Positions 1 to 5,563 of a DNA stretch of 8,010 nt are shown here, in pieces (within the stretch, counting starts at the first letter, position 1; each line of letters starts with the position of its first letter). The notes under the pieces are model-generated. The model saw nothing but the letters and a program-made list of their open reading frames with translations. It was not told where the DNA came from and did not search any database. The stretch is taken from the NCBI GenBank assembly GCA_902470455.1, contig CABRGI010000031.1, positions 1-8,010 of the forward strand. Reading direction: 5' to 3'. The position numbers and the translations under genes were made by a program. The stretch is from an uncultured Parvimonas sp. (GTDB taxonomy: Bacteria; Bacillota; Clostridia; Tissierellales; Peptoniphilaceae).

Positions 1-60
1 TACATTTATCACGAAATAAAAAGAGGCCCAATGATTATTCCAATAATTACAGAACTTTAG
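1..60 (+). CDS. rnj: C-terminal end of probable ribonuclease J (partial, 5' end outside window)
   Basis: Frame 1 is open from the first base to the TAG at 58-60 and encodes 19 residues ending RGPMIIPIITEL. This closely resembles the extreme C-terminus of RNase J proteins as I recall it (an R-R/G-PMI-L/I-P-I/V-I motif followed by two or three residues). RNase J is a metallo-beta-lactamase-fold endo- and 5'-3' exoribonuclease involved in mRNA decay and rRNA maturation in Firmicutes. Only the tail is visible, with no catalytic residues, so the call rests on a short motif plus context: the next gene belongs to the YlbF family, which is also tied to RNA turnover. The ylbF ribosome binding site begins at this gene's stop codon, so the two are almost certainly co-transcribed. 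The identity is probable but not proven from 19 residues. Confidence 0.7.
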   Translation, partial: YIYHEIKRGPMIIPIITEL

Positions 61-68
61 GAGGAAGA

Positions 69-392
69 ATGAATATTTATAATAGTATTTTAACTTTTTC
101 AAATGATTTTAAAAATTGTGATGAAGTTAAGGAATTTAAACGCTTAAAGAAAAAAATAGATGAAAATTCTGAAAACAAGAAAATTATAGATGATTTTCAT
201 AAGAAGCTATATGATTATCAAATAGCTAAACAAAGTGGCGAAGATGTTACAGAAAGAGAAAAGCAACTTAATGATTTGAATGCTATTTTGATGAGTAATT
301 CTGAAATATCAGAATTTCTGGCTGCAGAAGTTAGAATTTCAACTATAATGAATGATATTGTAAAAATGTTGGAAGAAACAATAGCAGAATAA
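69..392 (+). CDS. ylbF: YlbF/YmcA family (Com_YlbF) protein
   Basis: A 107-residue, charged, mainly helical cytoplasmic protein with no signal peptide or membrane segment. The layout fits the YlbF/YmcA family (formerly DUF964): an N-terminal helix, a Lys/Glu-rich central helical hairpin (about residues 20-70), and a C-terminal LNDLNAILMSNSEISEFLAAE segment (about 67-87) typical of the family. Family members are usually about 110-150 residues, so this is a short but complete member. In Bacillus subtilis YlbF forms the Y-complex with YmcA and YaaT, which acts with RNase Y in mRNA maturation and affects competence and sporulation. Whether this protein has such partners here is inference. The ATG at 69 follows AGGAGGA (59-65), which overlaps the stop codon of the upstream RNase J gene. 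The stop codon overlaps the next start by one base (TAATG), implying translational coupling. It could equally be a YmcA-like paralogue, as the family is hard to split by eye. Confidence 0.82.
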   Translation: MNIYNSILTFSNDFKNCDEVKEFKRLKKKIDENSENKKIIDDFHKKLYDYQIAKQSGEDVTEREKQLNDLNAILMSNSEISEFLAAEVRISTIMNDIVKMLEETIAE

Positions 393-1030
393 TGGAAATT
401 GTAGCAAATTATGTTTCTGAATATATCAGAAGTTTAGAACAAAGCAAAGAACTTATTTTAATAGAAATTGAAAAATATGCTTTTGAAAATAAAGTTCCGA
501 TTATAGAGGTAGAAGTTGCTAGATTTTTAGAATTTTTAGTAATGTTAAAAAAGCCAAAAAGAATTTTAGAAATTGGAACAGCAATAGGTTATTCATCTAT
601 AATTATGAATAGAGCATATCCCGATTCATCTATTACAACTATTGAAATTGATGAAAAAAACTTTTTAAAAGCTAAAGAATTTATAAAAAAAGCTGGTTGT
701 GAGAAGAATATTGATGTTATTTATGCGGATGCAAATGACGCTTTAGATTTTATTACCGATAAATATGATATGATTTTTATGGACGCAGCAAAGGGACAGT
801 ATATGAGTTTTTTTGAAAAGTCTATAGAAAGATTAAATCAAGGTGGAATATTAGTTTCTGATAATATTTTATTTAGAGGTCTTGTTGCAAAAGAAAAAAA
901 TAATATAAGAAGAAAAAATACAATAGTAAGAAGATTAAAAGAATTTTTAAAAATTACAACTAATAGTGAGGAATTTTCAACTACGATAATACCAATAGAC
1001 GATGGTATGGCTATCTGTTATAAAAAATAG
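392..1030 (+). CDS. trmR: SAM-dependent O-methyltransferase, probable tRNA 5-hydroxyuridine methyltransferase TrmR (YrrM)
   Basis: A 212-residue class I methyltransferase of the catechol-O-methyltransferase-like family (Methyltransf_3), full length for the family. Visible motifs are: an N-terminal VPIIEVEVARFL stretch (35-46); SAM-binding motif I ILEIGTAIGYSS (58-69); acidic IEIDE (84-88) for the ribose; DMIFMDAAKGQY (126-137) containing the likely metal ligand Asp131; and GGILVSDNILFRG (151-163) containing the metal-binding Asp157-Asn158 pair. The B. subtilis relative YrrM/TrmR methylates 5-hydroxyuridine at tRNA position 34 to 5-methoxyuridine (mo5U). The specific assignment is strengthened by the U32-family gene immediately downstream, matching the yrrM-yrrN-yrrO arrangement. 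The ATG at 392 shares its A with the TAA of ylbF, and only a weak GGAAGA (about 371-376) precedes it, so it is likely translated by coupling. Without the context it could only be called a caffeoyl-CoA/catechol-type O-methyltransferase. Confidence 0.85.
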   Translation: MEIVANYVSEYIRSLEQSKELILIEIEKYAFENKVPIIEVEVARFLEFLVMLKKPKRILEIGTAIGYSSIIMNRAYPDSSITTIEIDEKNFLKAKEFIKKAGCEKNIDVIYADANDALDFITDKYDMIFMDAAKGQYMSFFEKSIERLNQGGILVSDNILFRGLVAKEKNNIRRKNTIVRRLKEFLKITTNSEEFSTTIIPIDDGMAICYKK

Positions 1031-1039
1031 ATTAAATAT

Positions 1040-1070
1040 AAATGGGAATCCAGTTTTTGGATTCCTATTT
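1040..1070 (+). terminator. Strong hairpin between trmR and trhP, possible weak or attenuating terminator
   Basis: The perfect inverted repeat GGAATCCA (1045-1052) / TGGATTCC (1058-1065) has a 5-base GTTTT loop. It extends outward through one G-U and four A-U pairs to about 13 bp (1040-1070). The following sequence (TATTTGATAG) has only a broken T-run, so full termination is doubtful. It could lower expression of the downstream genes or stabilise a processed mRNA 3' end. Confidence 0.5.
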
Positions 1071-1094
1071 GATAGTTAAAGGAGAAATTTATTG

Positions 1095-2324
1095 ATGAAA
1101 GAAGTTGAATTATTAGCCCCCGCAGGGGATATAGAAAAATTAAAAATGGCAATCATCTATGGAGCTGATGCAGTTTATCTAGCCGGTGAATCTTTTGGAT
1201 TACGAAAAGCATCAAAAAATTTTACAGTTGAACAGTTAAAAGAAGCTACGAATTTTGTTCATGAAAGAGGTAAAAAAATTTATATAACAATGAATATTAT
1301 TCCACATAATGATGATTTAATTGGATTAGAAGAATATGTAAAAGTTCTAGTGGATATAGGTGTTGATGCTTTAATCGTTGCTGATGCAGGAATATATACT
1401 GCAGTTCGCTCTGTAAGTAAAGATATCGAAGTTCATATGAGTACACAAGCAAGTGTTACAAATTATAGAACAGTAAAATTCTGGCATGATTTAGGTATTA
1501 AACGAATTGTAATGGCTAGAGAATTGTCTTTGGAGGAAATAAATTTAATTCATAAAGAGGTTCCTGAAGTTGACATTGAAGCTTTTGTTCATGGGGCAAT
1601 GTGTATTTCATATTCAGGAAGATGCTTATTGAGTAACTATATGTGTGGTAGAGATGCAAACAAAGGGGATTGTGCACATGCTTGTAGATGGAAATATAAC
1701 TTAGTTGAAGAGAGAAGACCTGGAGAATATTATCCTATAGAAGAAACAGAACAAGGAACTTTTATTTATAATAGTAAAGATTTATGTATGTTAGATTCGC
1801 TAGAAGATGTAATTAAAGCGGGAGTTCATAGTTTAAAAATCGAGGGAAGAGTAAAAACTCAATATTATGTTGCTACAGTTATAAGAAGTTACAGACTAGC
1901 TCTTGATGCAATAAAAAATGGTACTTATACAAAAGAAATGTCAGAAAGACTTCTACTTGAAATAAAAAAAGCAAGTCATAGAGATTTTACAAAGGGATTT
2001 TATTATAAAAAGCCTGATGAAAATGATCAACTTTACAATTCAAGCTCATATATAAGAACTTATGATTTTGTTGGACTTGTTTTAGACTATGATAAGGAAA
2101 CCAAAATTGCAACAATAGAACAGAGAAATAGAATTTTTGTTGGAGATGAAGTTGAATTTTTTGGGCCAAGAGACGGTTTTGAAACTTTTAAAATAGAAAA
2201 AATGTTTGATGATAAAGGTGAAGAGATTGATGTTGCACCAAGGGCAAAACAAATTATAAAAATGCCTTTACCATTTGAAGTAAAGCCTTGGGATATAATG
2301 AGAAAGCAATTATCTGATGAATAG
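1095..2324 (+). CDS. trhP: U32 peptidase-family protein, probable tRNA wobble-uridine hydroxylation protein TrhP (YrrO type)
   Basis: A 409-residue U32-family protein, close in length to B. subtilis YrrO. It starts with the typical MKEVELLAPAGD and contains the U32 signature EAFVHGAMCISYSGRC (163-178, counted from the TTG at 1092), followed by LSNYMCGRDANKGDCAHACRW and later NSKDLCML and LKIEGR. Cys171, Cys178, Cys194 and Cys232 (same numbering) match the spacing of the four-cysteine cluster thought to hold an iron-sulfur centre in U32 proteins such as UbiU and TrhP. The C-terminal part (about 320-400) looks like the beta-rich U32 C-terminal domain. Family members YrrN/YrrO and E. coli YegQ (TrhP) are needed for prephenate-dependent hydroxylation of tRNA U34, giving the substrate of TrmR, which is encoded just upstream. 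Despite the name, proteolysis is not implied. I prefer ATG 1095 over an in-frame TTG at 1092; both lie at acceptable distance from AGGAG (1080-1084). Confidence 0.87.
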   Translation: MKEVELLAPAGDIEKLKMAIIYGADAVYLAGESFGLRKASKNFTVEQLKEATNFVHERGKKIYITMNIIPHNDDLIGLEEYVKVLVDIGVDALIVADAGIYTAVRSVSKDIEVHMSTQASVTNYRTVKFWHDLGIKRIVMARELSLEEINLIHKEVPEVDIEAFVHGAMCISYSGRCLLSNYMCGRDANKGDCAHACRWKYNLVEERRPGEYYPIEETEQGTFIYNSKDLCMLDSLEDVIKAGVHSLKIEGRVKTQYYVATVIRSYRLALDAIKNGTYTKEMSERLLLEIKKASHRDFTKGFYYKKPDENDQLYNSSSYIRTYDFVGLVLDYDKETKIATIEQRNRIFVGDEVEFFGPRDGFETFKIEKMFDDKGEEIDVAPRAKQIIKMPLPFEVKPWDIMRKQLSDE

Positions 2325-2340
2325 AATATAGGAGAAATTT

Positions 2341-2886
2341 ATGGTAATATTAAAGAGAATTCAAAGAAATGATTTAAGACGATTATATGAAATTGAATAT
2401 TCAAGTAAAATGCCTAAGTGGAAAGAATATGACGCTCCATATTTCGATGATTTTGAATTTAAAACCTATGATGAATTTATAACATCAAAGGAAATTGAAT
2501 TCTTTTTAGGAGAAAGAGTAAAAGGAATTTATTTTAACGATTCTCTAATTGGAATAGTTTCAAAATATTGGGAAAATGAAAAAACTAGATGGCTTGAAAT
2601 TGGAATTGTAATTTTTGATGAAAATTTTTGGAGTAAAGGTATTGGCTCAAAGGCACTTTCATTATGGATAGATGAAATTTTTAATACAGAAGAAAATTTA
2701 GAACATATAGGTTTGACGACTTGGAGTGGAAATATAGGAATGATGAAATGTAGTTTGAAAATTGGGATGACGCTCGAAGGAAAAATTAGAAAAGTTAGAT
2801 ACCATAATAATATATTTTATGATTCAATGAAATATGGAATTTTAAAAGAAGAGTGGAGAAAACAATTAGAGAATTTAAAATTATAA
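2341..2886 (+). CDS. GNAT family N-acetyltransferase (RimJ/RimL-like)
   Basis: A 181-residue single-domain acetyltransferase of the GNAT superfamily (Acetyltransf_3 / RimJ-RimL type). The beta4 strand LEIGIVIFDENFW (85-97) leads into the acetyl-CoA pyrophosphate-binding turn SKGIGSKAL (98-106), the motif A equivalent. It is followed by IGLTTWSGNIGMMKCSLKIGM (123-143), the usual motif B region with an Asn and a helix. The protein ends with YDSMKYGILKEEW, the pattern seen at the C-terminus of RimJ/L-like enzymes (D-S-x-x-Y-x-I-L-x-x-E-W). No signal peptide or membrane segment is visible. The ATG at 2341 has AGGAGA (2330-2335) upstream and lies 16 bases after the trhP stop, so it is probably the last gene of the same operon. 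The acceptor substrate cannot be read from the sequence: a protein N-terminus, an antibiotic or a small amine are all possible. Confidence 0.8.
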   Translation: MVILKRIQRNDLRRLYEIEYSSKMPKWKEYDAPYFDDFEFKTYDEFITSKEIEFFLGERVKGIYFNDSLIGIVSKYWENEKTRWLEIGIVIFDENFWSKGIGSKALSLWIDEIFNTEENLEHIGLTTWSGNIGMMKCSLKIGMTLEGKIRKVRYHNNIFYDSMKYGILKEEWRKQLENLKL

Positions 2887-2926
2887 TTTTACAATATACG
2901 TAATATAAAAATCCACTATATACAGT

Positions 2927-2973
2927 AAAAATTTTAAAAAATAGTTTACTTTTGTTGTGTTTTATGTTATAAT
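2927..2973 (+). promoter_or_regulatory. rpsO promoter with extended -10 and A/T-tract upstream element
   Basis: TTTACT (2945-2950) and a perfect TATAAT (2968-2973) are separated by exactly 17 bases. TGT immediately before the -10 (2965-2967) makes it an extended -10. Just upstream, 2927-2943 is a phased A-tract/T-tract run (AAAAATTTTAAAAAATA) resembling an UP element. Transcription is predicted to start near 2979-2982, giving a leader of about 70 bases before the rpsO start. This is the best promoter match I found in the window and suits a highly expressed ribosomal protein gene. Confidence 0.85.
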
Positions 2974-2979
2974 GTTCAA

Positions 2980-3046
2980 GTACTGTTGCTATGTTTATGG
3001 AAACTCCGACCTTTACATTGCTATGGTGAATTATATTTTAGGAGGT
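2980..3046 (+). promoter_or_regulatory. rpsO 5' leader, candidate S15 autoregulatory RNA
   Basis: The leader is short but carries local structure. GTTT (2993-2996) / AAAC (3001-3004) can form a small hairpin with an ATGG loop. TTTAC (3012-3016) / GTGAA (3026-3030) can form a 5-bp hairpin including one G-U pair. CTCC (3004-3007) or ACCT (3009-3012) could pair with the Shine-Dalgarno AGGAGGT (3040-3046). An 8-base direct repeat TTGCTATG occurs at 2986-2993 and 3018-3025. S15 commonly represses its own mRNA through leader structures that mimic its 16S rRNA site. That this leader does so is inference, since each pairing is short and no fold could be computed. Confidence 0.45.
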
Positions 3047-3053
3047 AGTTACA

Positions 3054-3320
3054 ATGATAACTAAAGAAGACAAATTAAGAATTATTGACGAATTTAAAAG
3101 AAGTGAAGGAGATACTGGTTCTCCGGAAGTTCAAATCGCATTATTAAGTTTCAGAATTAAATACTTAACTGAACACTTAAAAGAACATAAAAAAGACCAT
3201 GCTACAAGAAGAGGTTTATTCAAATTAATCGGACAAAGAAAAGGTCTTTTAAAATATCTTAGTAATGTTGATATCGAAAGATACCGTGAATTAACTAGTA
3301 AATTACAAATAAGAGGATAA
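3054..3320 (+). CDS. rpsO: 30S ribosomal protein S15
   Basis: An 88-residue complete S15, matching the usual 88-89 residues. It contains the family hallmark GDTGSPEVQIALLSFRI (19-35), LTEHLKEHKKDHATRRGL (38-55) and the C-terminal LLKYL-x5-ERYRELTSKLQIRG. S15 is a primary binder of the 16S rRNA central domain (helix 20-22 three-way junction) and is needed for assembly of the 30S platform. The His, Asp and Ser/Thr residues around GDTGS and HKKDH are the conserved rRNA contacts in the family. The ATG at 3054 is preceded by a strong AGGAGGT (3040-3046) with 7-base spacing. It is the first gene after a strong promoter and is followed by a terminator and then pnp, the conserved rpsO-pnp order found across bacteria. 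Nothing unusual in length or composition. Confidence 0.98.
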   Translation: MITKEDKLRIIDEFKRSEGDTGSPEVQIALLSFRIKYLTEHLKEHKKDHATRRGLFKLIGQRKGLLKYLSNVDIERYRELTSKLQIRG

Positions 3321-3324
3321 TTAT

Positions 3325-3354
3325 TAAAGGGCGATTTATTCGCTCTTTATTTTT
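3325..3354 (+). terminator. Intrinsic terminator between rpsO and pnp
   Basis: A 10-bp stem TAAAGGGCGA (3325-3334) / TCGCTCTTTA (3340-3349), with one G-U pair and a 5-base TTTAT loop, is followed directly by TTTTT (3350-3354). This is a good rho-independent terminator. pnp starts only 21 bases after it with no visible promoter between, so termination is presumably partial, or the hairpin is an RNA-processing or stability site as in other rpsO-pnp operons. Confidence 0.8.
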
Positions 3355-3375
3355 AGAAGACCATAGGAGGATTAA

Positions 3376-5484
3376 ATGGTTAGAGAATTTATATATGACT
3401 TAAGTGGGAGAGAACTTAAAGTTACAATAGGAAAAGTAGCAGAACAAGCAAATGGTTCTTGTCTTGTACAATGTGGAGAAACAGTTGTTTTAGTAAATGC
3501 TTGCGCTTCTAAAGAACCTAGAGAAGGAGTTGATTTTTTCCCTTTAAGTTGTGATTTTGAAGAAAAACTTTATTCAGTAGGAAAAATTCCTGGTGGATTT
3601 ATTAAAAGGGAAGGACGTCCAAGTGAAAAATCAATATTAACATCTAGACTTATAGATAGACCACTACGTCCATTATTTCCAGAAGGATATAGAAATGATG
3701 TTCAAGTTATTGCAACAGCATTATCTGTTGAGCAAGACAATCAACCGGATATACTTGCAATGATAGGATCATCTATTGCTCTTACAATATCAGATATTCC
3801 TTTTAACGGACCTACTGGATCTGTTAATGTTGGTTATGTTGATGGGGAATATGTAATAAATCCAACAATTGCTCAAAGAGAAAAATCAAGACTTAATATT
3901 ACAGTATCAGGAACTAAAGATGCTATTATGATGGTTGAAGCAGGCGCTGATATTTTAAGTGAAGAAGAAGTTTTAAATGCAATTCTTTTTGCACATGAAG
4001 AAATCAAATCAATTTGTAATTTTATAGAAACAATAAGAGAAGAAGTTGGTAAAGAAAAATCTGAAGTTATTTTAAAACAAAGAGATGAAGACTTATTCAA
4101 TGCAATTATTGAATATGGTAAAGATCAAATTATTTCTGCTCTTAGAACTCCAAACAAAATGGAAAGAGAAGAAAATTTAGATAAAATTACAAAAGAAATT
4201 TTCGAAAAATTCTTACCTGATTATGAAGATAAAAAAGGAGAAATAAATGCTGCTATAGAATCAGTTATAGTTGATGAAGTTAGAAGATTAATCATAGAAG
4301 ATGGAATTAGACCGGATGATAGAGAACTTGATGAAGTTAGAAAGATTTCTTGTGAGAGAGGACTTTTACCAAGAACTCATGGTTCAGGTTTATTTACTAG
4401 AGGGCAAACTCAAGTTTTAACTTTAACAACTTTAGGAGCTCCTGGAGAGGTTCAGGTTTTAGATGGAGTTATTGATGAAGATGATAAGAGATATATGCAT
4501 CAATATAATTTCCCTCCATTTAGTGTTGGAGATGTTAGACCTTTAAGAAGTCCGGGAAGACGTGAAATTGGTCATGGGGCATTAGCTGAAAGAGCTTTAA
4601 TTCCTGTTTTACCTAGTGAAGATGAATTTCCATATACAATGAGATTAGTTTCAGAAGTTCTATCTTCAAACGGATCAAGTTCACAAGCAAGTATTTGTGG
4701 TTCAACACTTTCATTATTGGATGCAGGTGTTCCTATTAAAGATTCTGTTGCAGGTATAGCAATGGGTCTTATAAAAGATGAAAAAACTAATAAAATTGCT
4801 ATTTTAACAGATATTCAAGGTTTAGAAGATCATTTTGGAGATATGGACTTTAAAGTTGCAGGTACTAAAGATGGTATTACAGCTTTACAAATGGATATAA
4901 AAATTGATGGTATTAGTAGAGAAATTTTAGCGACTGCTTTAGAAAAAGCTAAAAAAGCTAGACTTCATATTTTATCAATTATGAATGACTGTATCGCAAC
5001 TCCAAGTGAAGAAATGTCAAAATATGCACCAAAGATATTCACTATGCAAATTTTACCAGAAAAAATTAGAGAAGTAATTGGACCTGGTGGAAAAGTTATC
5101 AATAAGATTATTGATGAAACTGGTGTTAAAATTGATACTTTTGATGATGGACGTATTGCAATTACTGCTGATTCAAGAGAAAATGGTGAAAGAGCAAAAG
5201 AAATGATTAACGAAATAGTTAAGGAAATTGAGGTTGGAGAAATTTACAGCGGTGTAATTACGACAATCACAAATTTTGGAGCATTTGTTGAATTAATCAA
5301 AGGAAAAGAAGGGTTACTTCATATTTCTAATATGACTCATGAAAGACTTGATAAGGTAGAAAGCCTATTTAAAGTTGGAGATGTAGTTGAAGTTAAAGTA
5401 ATAGAAATTGACAATCAAGGTAAAATTAAATTGTCAAGAAAGGCTTTACTAGAAAAACCTAAAAAAGAAAAAGAAGAAAAATAA
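3376..5484 (+). CDS. pnp: Polyribonucleotide nucleotidyltransferase (PNPase)
   Basis: A 702-residue full-length PNPase, the trimeric phosphorolytic 3'-5' exoribonuclease of mRNA decay. Domains in order are: first RNase PH core (about 1-140, with FFPLSCDFEEKLYSVGKIPGGFIKREGRPSE); the alpha-helical linker (about 145-300); second, catalytic RNase PH core (about 305-540); KH domain (about 553-615) with GxxG loop GPGG (569-572); and S1 domain (about 619-690, GVITTITNFGAFVEL and GLLHISNM). The phosphate-binding loop SSNGSSSQASICGS (420-433) and the metal/catalytic residues Asp485, Asp491 and Lys493 (by comparison with E. coli D486, D492, K494) are present in EDHFGDMDFK. The protein ends in a short Lys/Glu-rich tail. 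The ATG at 3376 follows TAGGAGG (3364-3370). It lies downstream of rpsO and its terminator, in the conserved order. It also shares the window with an RNase J end and a YlbF-family gene, both linked to RNA turnover. Confidence 0.98.
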   Translation: MVREFIYDLSGRELKVTIGKVAEQANGSCLVQCGETVVLVNACASKEPREGVDFFPLSCDFEEKLYSVGKIPGGFIKREGRPSEKSILTSRLIDRPLRPLFPEGYRNDVQVIATALSVEQDNQPDILAMIGSSIALTISDIPFNGPTGSVNVGYVDGEYVINPTIAQREKSRLNITVSGTKDAIMMVEAGADILSEEEVLNAILFAHEEIKSICNFIETIREEVGKEKSEVILKQRDEDLFNAIIEYGKDQIISALRTPNKMEREENLDKITKEIFEKFLPDYEDKKGEINAAIESVIVDEVRRLIIEDGIRPDDRELDEVRKISCERGLLPRTHGSGLFTRGQTQVLTLTTLGAPGEVQVLDGVIDEDDKRYMHQYNFPPFSVGDVRPLRSPGRREIGHGALAERALIPVLPSEDEFPYTMRLVSEVLSSNGSSSQASICGSTLSLLDAGVPIKDSVAGIAMGLIKDEKTNKIAILTDIQGLEDHFGDMDFKVAGTKDGITALQMDIKIDGISREILATALEKAKKARLHILSIMNDCIATPSEEMSKYAPKIFTMQILPEKIREVIGPGGKVINKIIDETGVKIDTFDDGRIAITADSRENGERAKEMINEIVKEIEVGEIYSGVITTITNFGAFVELIKGKEGLLHISNMTHERLDKVESLFKVGDVVEVKVIEIDNQGKIKLSRKALLEKPKKEKEEK

Positions 5485-5495
5485 ATAATAAAGAT

Positions 5496-5533
5496 AGGTC
5501 AATATTCTAATTAGATTAGGATTGACCTTTTTT
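5496..5533 (+). terminator. Intrinsic terminator after pnp
   Basis: Outer stem AGGTCAAT (5496-5503) / ATTGACCT (5521-5528) is perfect over 8 bp. An inner stem TCTAAT / ATTAGG (6 bp with one U-G pair, separated by a 2-base bulge on the 5' side) closes on a TAG loop. The stem runs into a six-base T-tract (5528-5533). This should end the rpsO-pnp transcript 12 bases after the pnp stop. Confidence 0.87.
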
Positions 5534-5549
5534 GTTAATATTTTATAAT
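5522..5549 (+). promoter_or_regulatory. Promoter-like sequence embedded in the pnp terminator, ahead of trpS
   Basis: TTGACC (5522-5527, in the 3' arm of the terminator stem) and a perfect TATAAT (5544-5549) are 16 bases apart, a good sigma-A match. A start about 7 bases after the -10 would fall near 5556, downstream of the trpS Shine-Dalgarno (5550-5555), so the transcript would be almost leaderless. The match may therefore be chance in AT-rich DNA, but no other trpS promoter is evident. Confidence 0.4.
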
Positions 5550-5563
5550 AGGAGGATTGGAAT

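Noticed and set aside
1092..1094. TTG as an alternative start of the U32-family gene, three bases upstream of ATG.
   Set aside because: ATG at 1095 is the stronger start and gives the family-typical MKEVELLAPAG N-terminus. Spacing to AGGAG allows either, so TTG is kept only as an alternative.
1987..2169. A 60-codon open frame on the - strand inside trhP.
   Set aside because: It lies wholly antisense to a well-supported U32-family gene, resembles no known protein, and is expected by chance in AT-rich coding DNA.
2915..2926. Imperfect dyad ACTATATACAGT upstream of the rpsO promoter as a possible operator.
   Set aside because: It has two mismatches in a short AT-rich 12-mer, no second copy seen, and no match to an operator I recognise.
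2887..2926. Possible terminator after the acetyltransferase gene.
   Set aside because: Only short AT-only pairings such as TTAC/GTAA are present, with no GC-containing stem or clear T-tract. No terminator could be supported here.
3873..4100. A 75-codon open frame on the - strand inside pnp.
   Set aside because: It is antisense to the conserved helical linker of PNPase, its low-complexity Ser/Leu/Ile composition is typical of an antisense shadow, and it has no supporting context.
5408..5431. Perfect TTGACA near the 3' end of pnp as a possible trpS promoter.
   Set aside because: No -10 element occurs at 16-18 bases downstream, and the TTGACA encodes part of the conserved S1-domain sequence EIDNQGK.
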